A stretch of 64,000 nt of DNA, taken from contig NZ_JAFQ01000004.1 in NCBI RefSeq assembly GCF_000526215.1, forward strand, positions 6,510,001 through 6,574,000. Direction: 5' to 3'. The first letter of the stretch is position 1. Every line of letters starts with the position of its first letter. This document shows, piece after piece, positions 62,093 through 64,000 of this stretch. A program made the translations under genes and the position numbers. The notes below the pieces were generated by a model. That model was given only the letters and a program-made list of their open reading frames with translations, was not told where the DNA came from and did no database searches. This DNA is from Nocardia sp. BMG51109. Lineage in GTDB: Bacteria > Actinomycetota > Actinomycetes > Mycobacteriales > Mycobacteriaceae.

Positions 62093-64000
62093 ACCGGACG
62101 CCGACCCCTTCACCCGCGCGCGCCGGCTGATCACTCCTGGCTTGCGGGCCGCGGCGGACAGGGTGAACTCGGCCACGCGCCAGGTCATCGGGTACCACTT
62201 CGGCTGGTGGGACGAGCAGGGAAATCCCTTGGACGGCAATGGCGGCAAGGCGCTGCGGCCCGTCTTGGCGATGCTCGCGGCGGAAGCGGTCGGCGGCACC
62301 GCCGAGCGGGCGACCAATGCGGCCGTCGCGGTCGAGCTGGCACACAACTTCTCGCTACTGCACGACGACATCATGGACGCCGACCGCACCCGCCGGCACC
62401 GCCCCACCGCGTGGACCGTCTTCGGGGTCCCCGCCGCCATCCTCGCCGGCGACACGTTGACCACACTGGCGACAGAGGCGCTGGTGGCCGACGGCCCACC
62501 GCTCGCCGTAGCAGGCGTGTCCCGGCTCGACGAGGCGATTCTGCGGCTCAACGACGGCCAGGCCGCGGATCTCGCCTTCGAAGGCCGCGCCGATGTGCCC
62601 CTGGACGAATGCGTGACGATGGCGCGCGACAAGACCAGCGCGTTGTTCGCCGCCGCTTGCGAGCTCGGCGCCATGTCCGCCGGCGCGTCACCGCAACGGG
62701 TCTGGCAGCTGCGACAATTCGGTGAGCACCTCGGCCTGGTCTTCCAGCTGGTCGACGACCTCCAGGGCATTTGGGGCGATCCGGCCGCGACCGGCAAGCC
62801 GGTGATGGCCGACCTGCGTGCCCGTAAGAAGTCGCTGCCGGTGGTGGCCGCGTTCAACGGCGGCAACGGCGCCGCGGCACGGCTTGCGGAGCTGTATCTC
62901 GGTGACGAGCCTCTGGACGACGACGCGCTCCGGACCTGCGCCGACCTGATCGCGGAGGCGGGCGCGCAGACCTGGGCGCACCAGGAGATACAGCGTCGGC
63001 TGGATTCTGCCCTGGCCTGCCTGCACGCCGCCAACCCGGAGCCCGCGGCCGCAGCAGCACTGGCGACGTTGGCCCGGCAACTGAGCACGGGACCGAGGAC
63101 ATCGCTTGCCGCGCAGCCGGAGTCGTACCGCATGCCGACCTTCGAGCTGCGCCCGGCCCGGCTGAGCCCGCACCTCGACTCGGCTCGCGCACATGCCCTC
63201 ACGTGGGCCAGGGACATGGGCCTGTTCGCGCCGCAGGGCGGCATCCCACCGTGGACCGAGGAGCAGTTCCGGAAGCAGGACTACCCGCTGCTGCTGTGCC
63301 ATATGTTCCCGGACGTTCCCGCCGACAAGGTCGATACGCTCGTCGACTGGTGCACGTGGTTGTTCTACCTCGACGACTTCTTCGCCGAGACCTGCCGGCG
63401 CACCGGCGATGCGGCACCGACGAAGGCCCACCGGGCCAGGCTGCGGCAGTTCATGCCGCTCGACCCGACGCAGGACGTGCCGGTGGCGGCCAGTCCTACC
63501 GAACGCTGTCTCACCGACCTGTGGCTGCGCACCGTACCGGCTATGTCGCGGGAATGGCGGTGCCGCACACGCGAACTCATCGAGGAATGTCTCGGCGGCA
63601 ATCTCCGGGAACTGCGCAACGCCACGAGCGGACACCCCACCGACCCGATCGAGTACCTGGAGCTGAAGCGCAGGACCAACGCCGGTCCGCTGGCCGCGAG
63701 CCTGGCCGAATACGGCCGGGCGGCGGAGCTGCCCGGCGCGGTCGCGGACGCTCCGCCGATCCGTTCGCTGATCGAGTGCCTCGGCGACGCGAGTCTTCTG
63801 GTCAACGACCTCTACTCGTACCCGGCGGAGGTGGCGAGCGGCGCCGAGCCCGCCAACATGGTGCATGTGCTGCGGAAGTTCCTCGGCTGCGATCTCCAGC
63901 GGGCGGTGGACACGACGGCCGACCTGGTCCGCTCCCGCCTGGACCGGTTCGAGCACGTCGCCGGCGTCGAGGTGCCGACGATGCTCGAGGAGTACGGCCT
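62079..64000 (+). CDS. Polyprenyl diphosphate synthase-terpene cyclase fusion, putative encapsulin cargo (3' end outside window)
   Basis: One uninterrupted frame of at least 640 codons. Residues 1-345 are an isoprenyl diphosphate synthase like the family 2 encapsulin prenyltransferase cargo: [23 protein letters not shown], first Asp-rich motif [20 protein letters not shown] and second [12 protein letters not shown]. After a short linker (about 338-355) comes a class I terpene cyclase with LDDFFAE (metal motif) and NDLYSYPAE (NSE motif). It would make a prenyl diphosphate and cyclise it. No long disordered N-terminal targeting region is present. ATG 62079 overlaps the shell stop by 14 bp. The product is unknown. 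Confidence 0.9.
   Translation, partial: MIAAEPDADPFTRARRLITPGLRAAADRVNSATRQVIGYHFGWWDEQGNPLDGNGGKALRPVLAMLAAEAVGGTAERATNAAVAVELAHNFSLLHDDIMDADRTRRHRPTAWTVFGVPAAILAGDTLTTLATEALVADGPPLAVAGVSRLDEAILRLNDGQAADLAFEGRADVPLDECVTMARDKTSALFAAACELGAMSAGASPQRVWQLRQFGEHLGLVFQLVDDLQGIWGDPAATGKPVMADLRARKKSLPVVAAFNGGNGAAARLAELYLGDEPLDDDALRTCADLIAEAGAQTWAHQEIQRRLDSALACLHAANPEPAAAAALATLARQLSTGPRTSLAAQPESYRMPTFELRPARLSPHLDSARAHALTWARDMGLFAPQGGIPPWTEEQFRKQDYPLLLCHMFPDVPADKVDTLVDWCTWLFYLDDFFAETCRRTGDAAPTKAHRARLRQFMPLDPTQDVPVAASPTERCLTDLWLRTVPAMSREWRCRTRELIEECLGGNLRELRNATSGHPTDPIEYLELKRRTNAGPLAASLAEYGRAAELPGAVADAPPIRSLIECLGDASLLVNDLYSYPAEVASGAEPANMVHVLRKFLGCDLQRAVDTTADLVRSRLDRFEHVAGVEVPTMLEEYG

Noticed and set aside
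60443..63244. 933-aa minus-strand frame opposite the encapsulin operon
   Set aside because: Ser/Arg/Ala-rich with no domain, antisense to two genes with unmistakable motifs.
63132..64000. Terpene cyclase as a separate gene starting at ATG 63132
   Set aside because: There is no stop between the synthase and this Met and no ribosome site before it; the frame is continuous, so a fusion is the simpler reading. An additional internal start is not excluded.

Overview
The window comes from a GC-rich actinobacterium of the mycobacteria/nocardia group, most likely Nocardia or a close relative (inference). The signs are mshC (mycothiol synthesis), a DevR/DevS (DosR/DosS) hypoxia pair, MMPL, Mtb12-like and DUF3558 envelope proteins, ANTAR regulators, and a gene order that follows the Mycobacterium tuberculosis Rv2130c-Rv2141c block: mshC, SCO1664-family, DUF3090, histidine phosphatase, uppP, Rv2137c-like, lppL, pyrD, PEBP and M20 peptidase. 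No rRNA, tRNA, CRISPR array, transposase or phage gene was seen.

Layout. 1-2.6 kb: two proton-symport MFS transporters, each with a CRP-like site upstream. 2.6-8 kb: two membrane proteins, a patatin lipase and a 992-aa SRPBCC/thiolase-like/crotonase fusion. 8.2-13.4 kb: an ArsR regulator followed by a broken partner gene, then the minus-strand mshC-uppP operon. 13.6-25 kb is absent from the mycobacterial order: an aldo/keto reductase, an IdeR-boxed haem uptake operon (hmuTUV), a TetR/SDR pair around a triple operator, an HxlR/SnoaL pair and an MMPL exporter with a lipoprotein. 25-36.7 kb: lppL, pyrD, an inserted kinase/GTP cyclohydrolase II/acyl-CoA synthetase block, a palindromic repeat, PEBP, M20 peptidase and an Ag85-like esterase. 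36.9-42.8 kb: a CheB, CheR-PAS, GAF-ANTAR signalling cluster, an amidotransferase and a cysteine-free IscA-like protein. 43-47.6 kb: HNH nuclease, glycogen-debranching-type enzyme and DevR. 47.7-52.2 kb: a sulfonate uptake operon with a flavin monooxygenase. 52.4-60.1 kb: methyltransferases, a PPOX protein with a possible DevR box, DevS and several small genes, including an internally deleted flavodoxin.

60.6-64 kb is the most unusual locus. A family 2B encapsulin shell gene (HK97-type fold with a cyclic-nucleotide-binding-like domain) overlaps by 14 bp a single long reading frame that joins a polyprenyl diphosphate synthase to a class I terpene cyclase and runs off the right edge. Separate prenyl transferase and terpene cyclase cargoes are known for this encapsulin family. 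Here both activities sit in one polypeptide, so one shell could hold a complete two-step terpene pathway (inference).

Two themes recur. Many genes appear to be leaderless, with a TANNNT hexamer 6-7 bp before the start codon; two such promoters drive tiny ORFs whose stop overlaps the next start. Several genes also carry in-frame or end-of-gene tandem repeats of 24, 25, 27 or 84 bp.
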